A stretch of DNA of 14,440 bases from Chloroflexota bacterium (GTDB lineage: Bacteria; Chloroflexota; Anaerolineae; Anaerolineales; JACQED01): the NCBI GenBank assembly GCA_016200785.1, contig JACQED010000305.1, forward strand, positions 1 to 14,440, written 5' to 3'. The position numbers and the translations under genes are program-made. Below, one piece after another: positions 7,058-14,258 of this stretch. Every line of letters starts with the position of its first letter. The first letter of the stretch is position 1. A model generated the notes under the pieces. That model made no database searches, was not told the origin of the DNA, and saw nothing but the letters and a program-made list of their open reading frames with translations.

Positions 7058-7160
7058 CTCACACTCTACTCCTCCCTGACAAGGCCAGACGAACCCGGTA
7101 TTGACCTTCGCCGACCGGATTCCAGCAGGCCATCACTCCTCTGGCATGTGGATTTGAATT

Positions 7161-7185
7161 GTAAGGACGAACGGCTTGTTCCTAC
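7161..7185. repeat. Imperfect palindrome at the end of the ARPP-1-like gene
   Basis: The 25-base sequence starts GTAAGGACGAA and ends CTTGTTCCTAC around a short centre, so its halves are imperfect inverted copies. It overlaps the stop codon of the upstream gene. It resembles short dispersed palindromes of the GTAGGGACGAAC type. It could act as a weak terminator or mRNA 3' stabiliser, but no U run follows. Confidence 0.4.
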
Positions 7186-8051
7186 AGCCTTTCGCCCACC
7201 GCACTGGCGTACATCACCTCGTCGCCGAGCATCACCGCCTGCCCGACCAATCCGCCGAGTTCGAGGTCGAGCACCGGCCCATTCGTTGGCCTCAAGCGCA
7301 GAGCGGCGGCGAAGAGATGATCGGCCAGCGTTTCGCCGGACGAGGCGGCCAGGGCCGGCGGCTTGAAAAGGCGCGCGACTTCAGTTGCGTAACTCTCGTT
7401 CAATCCGCCGCGTGTCCACCACGCGCGGAACTGCGCCGCGCTGGGCGCGATCTCGACGCCGACCACCGCGCCGTTGAGCGTGACGACCACGCCCCGCTGA
7501 TCGGGCAAGGTGTCGGGAGCCGTCAGCCCCGGCACGCCGCTACGGATGTGCGGCGCCTCGATCAAGGCGCGCAGCGATCCGTTGTGGCGTCGGATGCCGG
7601 AGGCCTGCAGCAGGACGCGGATCGATCCACAGATCGCGCCGGCTTCGTCGCGATGGCGGCTTCGAAACGAGGGCACGCGCAGCGCCAGCGGAAGCATCCC
7701 AACGCGCATCGTCTTCTTCGCGTTCCACAGCCCGCCCTCGCCCGGCTCGACGCAGTGCGCCGCGACCACAGTTTCCTTGTCGAAGACGTGAGCCGCGTAC
7801 ACCGTGCGATCCTGCGCGCCGTCCATGAACAGCGTGAAGCCGGCCGGGATCACCGTCGGCCCGGTGAAGCGCGTGCGAAACTTGAGCCGGGTGTAGCTCA
7901 TATCCTGGTCGAGGACTACGTCGTCCACGAAGCCGACCTTTGGTTTTGCGTCCGGGCCGCGCAGGGGCCAATACGCGATGGTCCCGCCGTCGCCGCGCCG
8001 AATGGCCGGAGCGCCGATCGAGAAGTTTCGCCAAAACGAACTCGGAGTCAT
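7182..8051 (-). CDS. ARPP-1 / DUF6569-like protein encoded behind lon
   Basis: The protein is 289 aa. The segment FTLFMDGAQDRTVY (72-85), then VVAAHCVEPGEGGLW (95-109), matches my recollection of the DUF6569/ARPP-1 core: a hydrophobic strand, G-x-Q-x-R, and a CVE motif followed by Gly and Trp. Later parts also fit: a helix with CGSIRVLLQASG (141-152) and GVVVTLNGAVVGVEI (187-201) leading into a Trp-containing helix. There is no signal peptide or membrane segment, so it is probably cytoplasmic. The start is ATG 8051, with AGGAGG (8063-8058) six bases upstream. That ribosome binding site lies in the last codons and stop of lon, and only three bases separate the genes. Expression is therefore almost certainly coupled to Lon. 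The biochemical function of this domain is unknown to me. Confidence 0.75.
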   Translation of the reverse strand: MTPSSFWRNFSIGAPAIRRGDGGTIAYWPLRGPDAKPKVGFVDDVVLDQDMSYTRLKFRTRFTGPTVIPAGFTLFMDGAQDRTVYAAHVFDKETVVAAHCVEPGEGGLWNAKKTMRVGMLPLALRVPSFRSRHRDEAGAICGSIRVLLQASGIRRHNGSLRALIEAPHIRSGVPGLTAPDTLPDQRGVVVTLNGAVVGVEIAPSAAQFRAWWTRGGLNESYATEVARLFKPPALAASSGETLADHLFAAALRLRPTNGPVLDLELGGLVGQAVMLGDEVMYASAVGERL

Positions 8052-8054
8052 ACG

Positions 8055-10559
8055 TTACCTCCTGGCGCGCCTCACGCTCGCCGCGCCGGGACTCACCGGC
8101 GGCTTGAGAACACGCTTGGGCTGAACGGCGGGCTTCTTCTCCACCGCCTGCAGAACCGCCCGCAGGACATCGTCCATGTTTTCGACGAACACGAACTTCA
8201 ACTCGCGCCGCGCGTTTTTCGGAATCTCGACGAGGTCCTTTTCGTTTTTCTTCGGCATGACGATGGTGCGAATGCCGGCGCGGTGCGCGGCCAAGACCTT
8301 CTCCTTGATGCCGCCCACGGGCAGGACGCGCCCGCGCAGTGTGATCTCGCCCGTCATGCCGACGTCGTGCCGCACCTTGCGCCCGGTGAACGCCGAGATG
8401 AGCGAGGTCGCGATCGTGATGCCGGCGGACGGCCCGTCCTTCGGGATCGCGCCCTCCGGCACGTGAATGTGAACGTCGGTTTTCTCGAACTGCCTCGGCG
8501 GCACGCCGAACTGCGCCGCGCGTGAACGCAGATACGACAAGGCCGCGTGAGCGGACTCTTGCATCACTTCGCCGATCTGGCCGGTGATCTGCACGTTGCC
8601 TTTGCCTTCCATCAATTGAACTTCGATAGGCATGGTGTCGCCGCCGCTCTCGGTCCAGGCAACTCCGGTGGCCACGCCGACCTCGTCGGCCTTTTCGATT
8701 TCGGTTTCGGTGTACGGCGGCGGGCCGAGGAACTTGTGCAATGATTCGGGCATGATGCGCGCCGGGTGTTGCTTGCCTTCGGCGCGTTTGCGAGCCACCT
8801 TGCGGCAGATGTTGGCGATCTCACGCTCGAGGTTGCGCACCCCGGCCTCGTCGGTGTACTGCTGGATGAGGCCCTTGATCGCCTTGTCGCTGAAGGACAG
8901 CCGCGCGCCGTGCAGACCGTGCTCTTCAATCTGGCGCGGGATCAGGAACGACCTCGCGATGGATAACTTTTCTTCCACGACGTAACCGGGAAACTCGATC
9001 ACTTCCATTCGATCCTGCAGGGCCGGCGGGACGGGGCCGAGCGAGTTGGCCGTGGTGACGAAGAGAACTTTGGAGAGATCGTAGTCCACGTCGAGGTAAT
9101 GATCCGAGAAGGCTTTGTTCTGCTCCGGGTCGAGCACTTCGAGCAATGCGCTCGCCGGGTCGCCGCGAAAGTCCTGGCCGAGTTTGTCGATCTCGTCGAG
9201 CATGAACAGCGGGTTGACCATCCCGGCGCGGCGCATCGTCTGAATGATTCTTCCCGGAAGCGCGCCGATGTACGTGCGGCGGTGGCCGCGTATCTCGGCC
9301 TCGTCGCGGATGCCGCCCAGGCTGACGCGCACGAACTTGCGCCCCAGGGCTTCGGCGATTGATTTGCCAAGCGAGGTCTTGCCCGTGCCGGGCGGCCCGA
9401 GGAAGCACAATATCGGCGAGCGCATTTTGTCGGCGGCGAGTTGGCGCACGGCGATGTATTCGAGGATGCGCTCCTTCGCCTTCGGCAGGCCGAAGTGCTG
9501 TTGGTCGAGAACTTTAGCCGCGTGCTTCACGTCGAGGTTGTCGTCGGTCGCCTTCGTCCACGGCAAGTCGATCAGCCAATCCACGTAGGCCCGAATGATT
9601 CCGACCTCGGGCGACATCGGCGGCATCTGGTTCAGGCGCTCGACTTCCTCCGTCGCCTTCTTCAGCACCTCTTCCGGCATCCCGGCGGCGGCGATCTTGT
9701 CCTTCAGTTCGGCAAGGTCTCTCGTCCAGATGTCCGTCTCGCCCAGTTCGGTTTGGATGGCTTTCATCTGCTCGCGCAGATAATACTCCCGCTGAGACTT
9801 GTCAACCTCCTGCTGGACTTGCGAATGTATCTGGTCTTCGAGTTCGAGCACGTCGAGCTCTTTGCCCAGCAAGATGCTCAGGCGCTGGAGACGAGCCGTG
9901 GGATCGAACGTTTCGAGCAGGGCTTGCCGTTCGTGGACTTCGACCGAGAGAGCCGAAGCGACGAGGTCGGCCAGCCAACCAGGCTCTTCGACGTTCATGG
10001 CGAAGACGTAGGTTTCTTCGGGCAGACTGCGGTTGAGCGAGACGCATTTCTCGAACAACGCCAGCACTGCGCGCATCAAGGCTTCGGTCTCGCGCGTCTT
10101 CTCGGTGGGCTCGTAGATGGGCCGCGCTTTGGCGCGGAGATACGGTTCGGTCTGGGTGAACTCGACGATCTCGACTCGACGCCGGCCCTGCGCCAGCACC
10201 GAGGAGGTCCCGTCGGGCATACGCAGGATACGGCCCACGGCGAGTTCGACGCCGACCGCGTACAAGTCGTCGCCCTCGGGGTCTTGCGTGGTGGGATCGA
10301 GTTGGGCAAGGCTGATGACCGTCTCGTGATTCTGGTTGGCCGCCGTGACCGCCGCCAGCGAACCCTCTCGCCCGACGAACAGCGGCGAGACCATGTGCGG
10401 GAACACGACCATATCCCGCAGTGGCAGGACCGGGCACTCAATCAAGCCGTCGTCGTCCAGTTCGGCCTCGATGGTCCCGTACAGTTCTTCGGCCTGCCGG
10501 CCAAGCATTTCGGCAAACTCGGGCTGCACGGGCCACTCGCGGAATTGTCTGTCAAACAT
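8055..10559 (-). CDS. lon: Lon ATP-dependent serine protease
   Basis: The protein is 834 aa from ATG 10559. An upstream ATG at 10583 would add MQSAIGDS, but those residues are encoded by the 7-base repeat array, so the shorter start is preferred. Numbering below is from the longer form. An N-terminal LON substrate-binding domain (about 48-245, PVLPLRDMVVFPHMVSPLFV) is followed by a coiled helical region. The AAA+ module has Walker A GPPGTGKT (396-403) and Walker B LFMLDEID (459-466). The C-terminal protease domain has the catalytic Ser719 in PKDGPSAGI and Lys762 in GGIKEK. All catalytic residues are intact. A basic tail of about 25 residues extends past the usual Lon end. Lon degrades misfolded and regulatory proteins. 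It follows folC by 73 bases and is tightly followed by the ARPP-1-like gene. Confidence 0.97.
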   Translation of the reverse strand: MFDRQFREWPVQPEFAEMLGRQAEELYGTIEAELDDDGLIECPVLPLRDMVVFPHMVSPLFVGREGSLAAVTAANQNHETVISLAQLDPTTQDPEGDDLYAVGVELAVGRILRMPDGTSSVLAQGRRRVEIVEFTQTEPYLRAKARPIYEPTEKTRETEALMRAVLALFEKCVSLNRSLPEETYVFAMNVEEPGWLADLVASALSVEVHERQALLETFDPTARLQRLSILLGKELDVLELEDQIHSQVQQEVDKSQREYYLREQMKAIQTELGETDIWTRDLAELKDKIAAAGMPEEVLKKATEEVERLNQMPPMSPEVGIIRAYVDWLIDLPWTKATDDNLDVKHAAKVLDQQHFGLPKAKERILEYIAVRQLAADKMRSPILCFLGPPGTGKTSLGKSIAEALGRKFVRVSLGGIRDEAEIRGHRRTYIGALPGRIIQTMRRAGMVNPLFMLDEIDKLGQDFRGDPASALLEVLDPEQNKAFSDHYLDVDYDLSKVLFVTTANSLGPVPPALQDRMEVIEFPGYVVEEKLSIARSFLIPRQIEEHGLHGARLSFSDKAIKGLIQQYTDEAGVRNLEREIANICRKVARKRAEGKQHPARIMPESLHKFLGPPPYTETEIEKADEVGVATGVAWTESGGDTMPIEVQLMEGKGNVQITGQIGEVMQESAHAALSYLRSRAAQFGVPPRQFEKTDVHIHVPEGAIPKDGPSAGITIATSLISAFTGRKVRHDVGMTGEITLRGRVLPVGGIKEKVLAAHRAGIRTIVMPKKNEKDLVEIPKNARRELKFVFVENMDDVLRAVLQAVEKKPAVQPKRVLKPPVSPGAASVRRARR

Positions 10560-10680
10560 CGAATCGCCTATCGCGCTTTGCATATCGCGTATCGCCCATC
10601 GTCCATCGCGCCATCGTTCATTGTCTCATTGCTCACTGCTTGCGCCCCGCGGGGTCGTTCATTGCGCTCATCGCTTCCGA
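10560..10680. repeat. Degenerate heptad repeat spanning the folC end and lon start
   Basis: The plus strand reads 7-base units TATCGCG, TATCGCC, CATCGTC and CATCGCG (about 10570-10613). These grade into TTCATTG, CTCATTG and CTCACTG units (about 10616-10640), with TTCATTG-like units again near 10660. The array fills the folC-lon gap, encodes an optional N-terminal extension of Lon and runs into the last codons of folC. No spacers or conserved long repeat are present, so it is not a CRISPR. Confidence 0.6.
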
Positions 10681-12048
10681 TGTGGCCGACTCACCCAGCC
10701 CGGCCCACGCCGCGCGCACTTCGGCGACGACGAACACGCTTCCGGCCGCCACGACCACATCCTGCGGGCCGGCGAGCGCCAGGGCGCGTTCGAGCGCTTC
10801 CGAGACCGGCGCGGCGGCTTCGGCCTTCACTCCGAATCTCCCGGCCGTCTCGGCCATCTCGTCGGGATCGAGCGCGCGCGGATGGATGGCTTGAGTCATC
10901 ACCGCCCGATAGACGCGCGGCAGAAGCGCCTCGAACATCGAGGTCACGTCTTTATCGGCCGAAGCGCCGAACAACAGAATGACGCGCCGGCCCGGAAAGT
11001 AGTCGTCCAGCGCGGCGGCGAGTTTCTGCGCCGAATCGCCGTTGTGCGCGCAATCGGCGACGAGCGTCGGATTGAGGCCGAGAATCTCAAAGCGGCCCGG
11101 CCAGCGCACCGAACGAAATCCTTCGCGCACCGCGCCTTCCGGGATCGAGACGCCGAGTTCGCGCAGGACGTTCAACGCGGCGTAGGCGACGACCGCATTC
11201 TGGATTTGATGCGCGCCCAGCAGCGGAATCTCGAAGCGCGCCGGAACCCACTCAGCGCCGTCCCCGCCCTCTATTCGCCGATCGAGCTCGCGCTGTTCCT
11301 GCGCCGACCAGAGGAAGAACGACTGCCCGTTCAGCGAGTGGCGATCGGCGGCGTACCGCCAGTCGCGCCCGGCGAGAGTGAGCGGCGCGCCGCGTTCGGC
11401 GGCGACGCGCTGGATCACCTCCAACGCTTCGGGCTGTTGCGGCGCGCTCACAACCGGCACACCCGGCTTGATGATGCCGGCCTTCTCGCCGGCGATCTCG
11501 GCCAGCGTGTTGCCGAGCAAGTGCATGTGATCGTAACTGAGCGAGGTGATGACGGAAGCCAGCGGCGTGATGACGTTGGTGGCGTCGAGCCGGCCACCGA
11601 GGCCGACTTCCATCACGGCCAGATCGACCGGCTGGCGCGCGTAGTAGAGAAAGGCGGTCGCCGTGTTCAACTCAAACGTCGTGAGGCCCGGCACGGAATC
11701 GACGGCGCGCCGTACGTCGGCGACGGCGCTCACCAGATCGTCGCGCGCGATCGGCTCGCCGTCAATTTGAATGCGTTCGCAGAAATCCTGCAACTGTGGC
11801 GACGAGTAGAAGCCGGTGCGATAGCCGGCGCAGGTGAGGGCGTTGGCGCACAGCGCCGAAGTCGAACCTTTGCCTTTCGTCCCGGCGACGTGCAGGATCG
11901 GATATTGTTCCTGGGGGTTGCCGAGCGCCGCCATCAACGATCGCATCCGCCCGAGATCGAAGGTCTCGGCTGAGTACCGAAAAGTGCGCAGGCTGCCGTA
12001 ATCGGTGAAGCTGTAAAGGTAATCGAGTGTTTCTTGATAAGTCATCAT
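10633..12048 (-). CDS. folC: Bifunctional folylpolyglutamate / dihydrofolate synthase
   Basis: The protein is 471 aa from ATG 12048, slightly longer than typical FolC (about 420-450). It adds glutamates to reduced folates and may also make dihydrofolate from dihydropteroate. Visible motifs are the P-loop GTKGKGST (56-63), the folate loop region SSPQLQDFCERIQIDG (82-97), FELNTATAFLYYA (125-137), EVGLGGRLDATNVI (147-160), the Mur-ligase HQIQNAVVA (280-288) and DCAHNGD (332-338). All catalytic parts are present. Starts further upstream (12120) read through repeat sequence and were rejected. A -35/-10 pair (12084-12057) places the transcript start within about two bases of the ATG, so the mRNA is probably leaderless. 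The last residues (SEAMSAMNDPAGRKQ) are encoded by repeat sequence shared with the lon upstream region. Confidence 0.95.
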   Translation of the reverse strand: MMTYQETLDYLYSFTDYGSLRTFRYSAETFDLGRMRSLMAALGNPQEQYPILHVAGTKGKGSTSALCANALTCAGYRTGFYSSPQLQDFCERIQIDGEPIARDDLVSAVADVRRAVDSVPGLTTFELNTATAFLYYARQPVDLAVMEVGLGGRLDATNVITPLASVITSLSYDHMHLLGNTLAEIAGEKAGIIKPGVPVVSAPQQPEALEVIQRVAAERGAPLTLAGRDWRYAADRHSLNGQSFFLWSAQEQRELDRRIEGGDGAEWVPARFEIPLLGAHQIQNAVVAYAALNVLRELGVSIPEGAVREGFRSVRWPGRFEILGLNPTLVADCAHNGDSAQKLAAALDDYFPGRRVILLFGASADKDVTSMFEALLPRVYRAVMTQAIHPRALDPDEMAETAGRFGVKAEAAAPVSEALERALALAGPQDVVVAAGSVFVVAEVRAAWAGLGESATSEAMSAMNDPAGRKQ

Positions 12049-12049
12049 C

Positions 12050-12084
12050 GGCGATGATTGTACCTCCCCACGCGGAAATTGCAA
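12050..12084 (-). promoter_or_regulatory. folC promoter, probably giving a leaderless mRNA
   Basis: On the minus strand TTGCAA (12084-12079, 4/6 of the -35 consensus) is followed after 16 bases by TACAAT (12062-12057, 5/6 of the -10). The predicted start is at about 12050-12048, at the folC ATG. A GGAGG in the spacer is 13 bases from the ATG and would not be transcribed. Confidence 0.55.
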
Positions 12085-12120
12085 GTGGGAGATTTCAAGA
12101 TCGCAAATCCCAAATTGCAA
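12076..12120. repeat. Heptad-type repeat in the folC / glycosyltransferase divergent region
   Basis: The 9-base AAATTGCAA occurs twice (12076-12084 and 12112-12120). Between them are AAATCCC and GGGAGATTT segments. On the minus strand this reads as 7-base units TTTGCAA, TTTGGGA and TTTGCGA, the same core as the repeat at 1838-1878. One copy supplies the folC -35 hexamer. Confidence 0.55.
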
Positions 12121-12166
12121 AATGGCGCGGCGTCAATACAGGGTTGAATCATCGGACTGCAAAGCG

Positions 12167-12175
12167 TGATAGAAT
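12167..12175 (+). promoter_or_regulatory. Extended -10 promoter of the glycosyltransferase gene
   Basis: TGATAGAAT is an extended -10 (TGn, then TAGAAT, 5/6). Eight bases separate it from the ATG at 12184, predicting a transcript start at about 12182-12184 and a leaderless mRNA. A possible upstream GTG start at 12166 overlaps this element and was therefore rejected. The only -35-like hexamer, TTGAAT (12144-12149), is 20 bases away, too far. Confidence 0.55.
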
Positions 12176-12183
12176 CCCGCGTC

Positions 12184-14196
12184 ATGTCTCGCTTGGGGCG
12201 CTTCTGGATCGGCGCGACCGCAATTCTGATCGTCGCCTTTGCGCTTCGTCTCTACCATCTCGACTTCCGCGCGTTGTGGTGGGACGAGGGGCTGAGCTTG
12301 TTCTTCGCCAGACTCGGTTTTTTCGAGAATGCGGCCTACGCGGTGCGCCTCGCCGACATCGATCCGCCGTTCTATCGGCTGATCCTCGGCGCATGGGCGA
12401 GCGTCTGCGGTTCATCGGCATTTGCCACGCGCGCTTTTTCAGTTTACGCCGGCTTGATTACAGTGGCCGCCACGCTGCGCCTCGCGCGAGACTGGGGCGG
12501 ATGGCAGACGGCCCTGATCGCCGGCGGGCTGGCTGCGGCCTCGCCGATGCTCGTCTATTATTCCCAGGAAGCGAAGGCCTACTCACTCGTGGCCGCTTGC
12601 GGGACGCTGTCCATTATCCTCTGGCTGAGAATGCTCTCGTCGCGACGGGAGCGACTCGGCTGGTGGATGGCGTATGGACTCTTACTGGCGATTCCACTCG
12701 GCGCGCACTACATCACCATATTTCTGATCGCAGTCCAGGCCGGGTGGACGGCGCTGGTCGTCAGTCGTCAGGCTCACCGGGCCGCTTCGCAATCATCCGT
12801 CCTCAATCATCCGCTGCCGGGTGGTCAGCCTGCTGTCATCCGTCGTCCGCGGTCTATCGTCACACGCCTCGCTTATTTCACCGCTGCCCTGGCGCTGGCC
12901 GCCGCCGCGCAGGTCCCGTTTTGGGCGCTGACTTTTTCCAAGACAAGCGCGGCGGTGCGCGGGGAAACGGGCGTCTTCACGGGACTGCGCGGGCCGGTGG
13001 AGTTCTTCGGGGCGCACGCGATGGAGTTTGCGGTGGGGCCGGGGGCGGGAACGGAAGGAACTCACGGAAACGAGGGAACTGAAGGAAATGGGTACTGGGG
13101 AGCGGCGGCTGCGCTCCTGGCCATGGCGCTGGTCGGCTTGTTCTGTAAACCGCCCGCACCCTCCCCTCACATCTCCGGTTTCCCTTATTTCCCCTATTTC
13201 CTTCTCTCCCTGATCGCTTTCCCGCTTCTCGCCGGCTTCGCCTTCAACAACTATCTCGAATTCTTCTTCCCCCGCTTTCTCCTTTACTCCGTCCCACCCT
13301 TTCTTCTGCTCGCCGCCGCCGGATTGGGTGGATTGCTGCGCCGATCAACCACGTGGCGTGTCATCGGGCTTGCGCTGGCCGCGATCGTCGCCGCGAACTG
13401 GGTCTTGAACCTCGCTCGTCACTATGCCAATCCCGGCGACCCCTCCGAGGATTGGCGCCCAGTCGCCGCCGCGCTTCGCGGGCACACGCAGGCGAACGAT
13501 GCCGCGATCTACGTTTGGGCGTGGATGCCGGGCTATCTTCACGCGTATCTGCCGCCAAGTCCGGAGCCGGAATACTATCTCGGCTTTTACACCCCCGAGG
13601 CGCTTGCGCCTGAACTGGCGGCGATCGCCGCCGGTCATTCGCGCGTATGGCTGCTGGATTACCGGATCGATCAGTTCGACGTTCGCAACGCGGCGGGCCG
13701 ATGGCTGGGCGAACGCTCGGCGCTCGTTTACGATCAATGGTTTGGCAACGCGCACGTCGCGCTTTTCCTGCCGGCCGACCGCCTCCCCGCCCCGGCCGCC
13801 GACGCGCCGACCGCCGAGTTCGCCAACGGTCTCAAGTTGCGCTGGAGTCCCGTTCATGTCTCAGCACGGCCCGGCGACGCCATCGGCGTCCATCTCGAAT
13901 GGACCGCGCCGCCGGAAAGAATCGCGCGGCGACACACCGTCTTTCTGCACGGGCTGGCCGCCGATGGTTCGCTGGCTTTCGGGCGCGACTCCGAGCCGGT
14001 GAACGGCCTGCGCCCAACCGACGCATGGACATCGAATGAGACAGTCCGCGACCCGCGCGGCGTGCTGCTGCCAACCGATCTGCCGCCGGGAGACTACACG
14101 CTGGAAATTGGGTTGTACGATACGGTGACTGGGGAAGTTGTGATGACGCTGGACAGAGGGCAGGCTGTTTCGATAGGGAGCGTAATTGTGCGGTGA
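12184..14196 (+). CDS. Family 39-type membrane glycosyltransferase
   Basis: The protein is 670 aa from ATG 12184. The N-terminal two thirds are a polytopic membrane region with about ten hydrophobic helices, starting at 8-24. It carries the GT39/ArnT-like features WWDEGLS (32-38) in the first extracytoplasmic loop, DIDPPFY (58-64) and YYSQEAKAYSL (125-135). The family transfers sugars from polyprenyl-phosphate carriers to protein, lipid or polymer acceptors outside the membrane; Asp34 and Glu35 are the likely catalytic or metal-site residues. After the last helix (about 393-410) comes a soluble part with a C-terminal beta-sandwich-like domain (about 545-670). Three stretches in loops are repeat-derived: 192-227, GTE/GTH/GNE-type tripeptides (289-303), and FPYFPYF (333-339). 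The substrate is unknown. It is the only plus-strand gene here and diverges from folC. Confidence 0.88.
   Translation: MSRLGRFWIGATAILIVAFALRLYHLDFRALWWDEGLSLFFARLGFFENAAYAVRLADIDPPFYRLILGAWASVCGSSAFATRAFSVYAGLITVAATLRLARDWGGWQTALIAGGLAAASPMLVYYSQEAKAYSLVAACGTLSIILWLRMLSSRRERLGWWMAYGLLLAIPLGAHYITIFLIAVQAGWTALVVSRQAHRAASQSSVLNHPLPGGQPAVIRRPRSIVTRLAYFTAALALAAAAQVPFWALTFSKTSAAVRGETGVFTGLRGPVEFFGAHAMEFAVGPGAGTEGTHGNEGTEGNGYWGAAAALLAMALVGLFCKPPAPSPHISGFPYFPYFLLSLIAFPLLAGFAFNNYLEFFFPRFLLYSVPPFLLLAAAGLGGLLRRSTTWRVIGLALAAIVAANWVLNLARHYANPGDPSEDWRPVAAALRGHTQANDAAIYVWAWMPGYLHAYLPPSPEPEYYLGFYTPEALAPELAAIAAGHSRVWLLDYRIDQFDVRNAAGRWLGERSALVYDQWFGNAHVALFLPADRLPAPAADAPTAEFANGLKLRWSPVHVSARPGDAIGVHLEWTAPPERIARRHTVFLHGLAADGSLAFGRDSEPVNGLRPTDAWTSNETVRDPRGVLLPTDLPPGDYTLEIGLYDTVTGEVVMTLDRGQAVSIGSVIVR
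12757..12862. repeat. Short repeats inside the glycosyltransferase gene, loop 1
   Basis: The coding DNA contains two adjacent GTCGTCA copies (12757-12770) and two exact CAATCATCCG copies 14 bases apart (12790-12799, 12804-12813). A run of TCATCCGTCGTCC and TCTATCGTC follows. The composition resembles the intergenic array at 10560-10613. The encoded residues (about 192-227) form a hydrophilic, Arg/Ser-rich loop between membrane helices. Confidence 0.5.
13048..13092 (+). repeat. In-frame 9-base tandem array (five units) in the glycosyltransferase
   Basis: Five consecutive 9-base units each begin GGAA: GGAACGGAA, then units ending CTCAC, ACGAG, CTGAA and ATGGG. The unit starts at codon position 1 throughout, giving the tripeptides GTE, GTH, GNE, GTE and GNG (residues 289-303). 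The array encodes a Gly-rich hydrophilic loop before a membrane helix. Confidence 0.75.
13175..13201 (-). repeat. Inverted copy of the 9-base array (three units)
   Basis: The minus strand reads GGAAATAGG, GGAAATAAG and GGAAACCGG in direct succession, the same GGAAN5 unit as at 13048-13092 but in opposite orientation, 82 bases away. On the coding strand it gives the GFPYFPYF region (residues 332-339). A weaker fourth unit may follow at 13202-13210. Confidence 0.65.
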
Positions 14197-14230
14197 GATG
14201 CCGTCGTACGAACGCAGGCAGCGTGCACCG

Positions 14231-14258
14231 GTGCGAATTTGAAACGCACTGCTTTTCT
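14231..14258 (+). terminator. Probable rho-independent terminator of the glycosyltransferase gene
   Basis: GTGCG (14231-14235) and CGCAC (14245-14249) form a 5-bp stem with a 9-base loop, followed by TGCTTTTCT. An alternative, longer pairing uses GCAGcGTGC (14218-14226) with GCACTGC (14246-14252), again just before TTTT. It lies 35 bases after the stop codon and at the end of the convergent gene. Confidence 0.45.

Noticed and set aside
7085..7135. Small frame of 24 codons (MACWNPVGEG...) and a tRNA-like GGTTCG near 7090
   Set aside because: The spacing to the purine-rich site is too short, no homology is recognised, and the flanks do not fold into a tRNA cloverleaf.
10560..10680. CRISPR-like array
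   Set aside because: Units are only 7 bases and degenerate, with no regular spacers and no cas genes nearby.
9441..11973. Long plus-strand frames of more than 500 codons opposite lon and folC
   Set aside because: They overlap two well-supported genes in the antisense direction and show no family motif or ribosome binding site.
12166..12183. GTG start for the glycosyltransferase at 12166
   Set aside because: It would overlap the extended -10 element and adds six residues before an ATG that begins a normal N-terminus.
14225..14234. Perfect palindrome GCACCGGTGC as an operator
   Set aside because: It lies at the 3' end of converging genes and is more easily explained as part of the terminator hairpin region.
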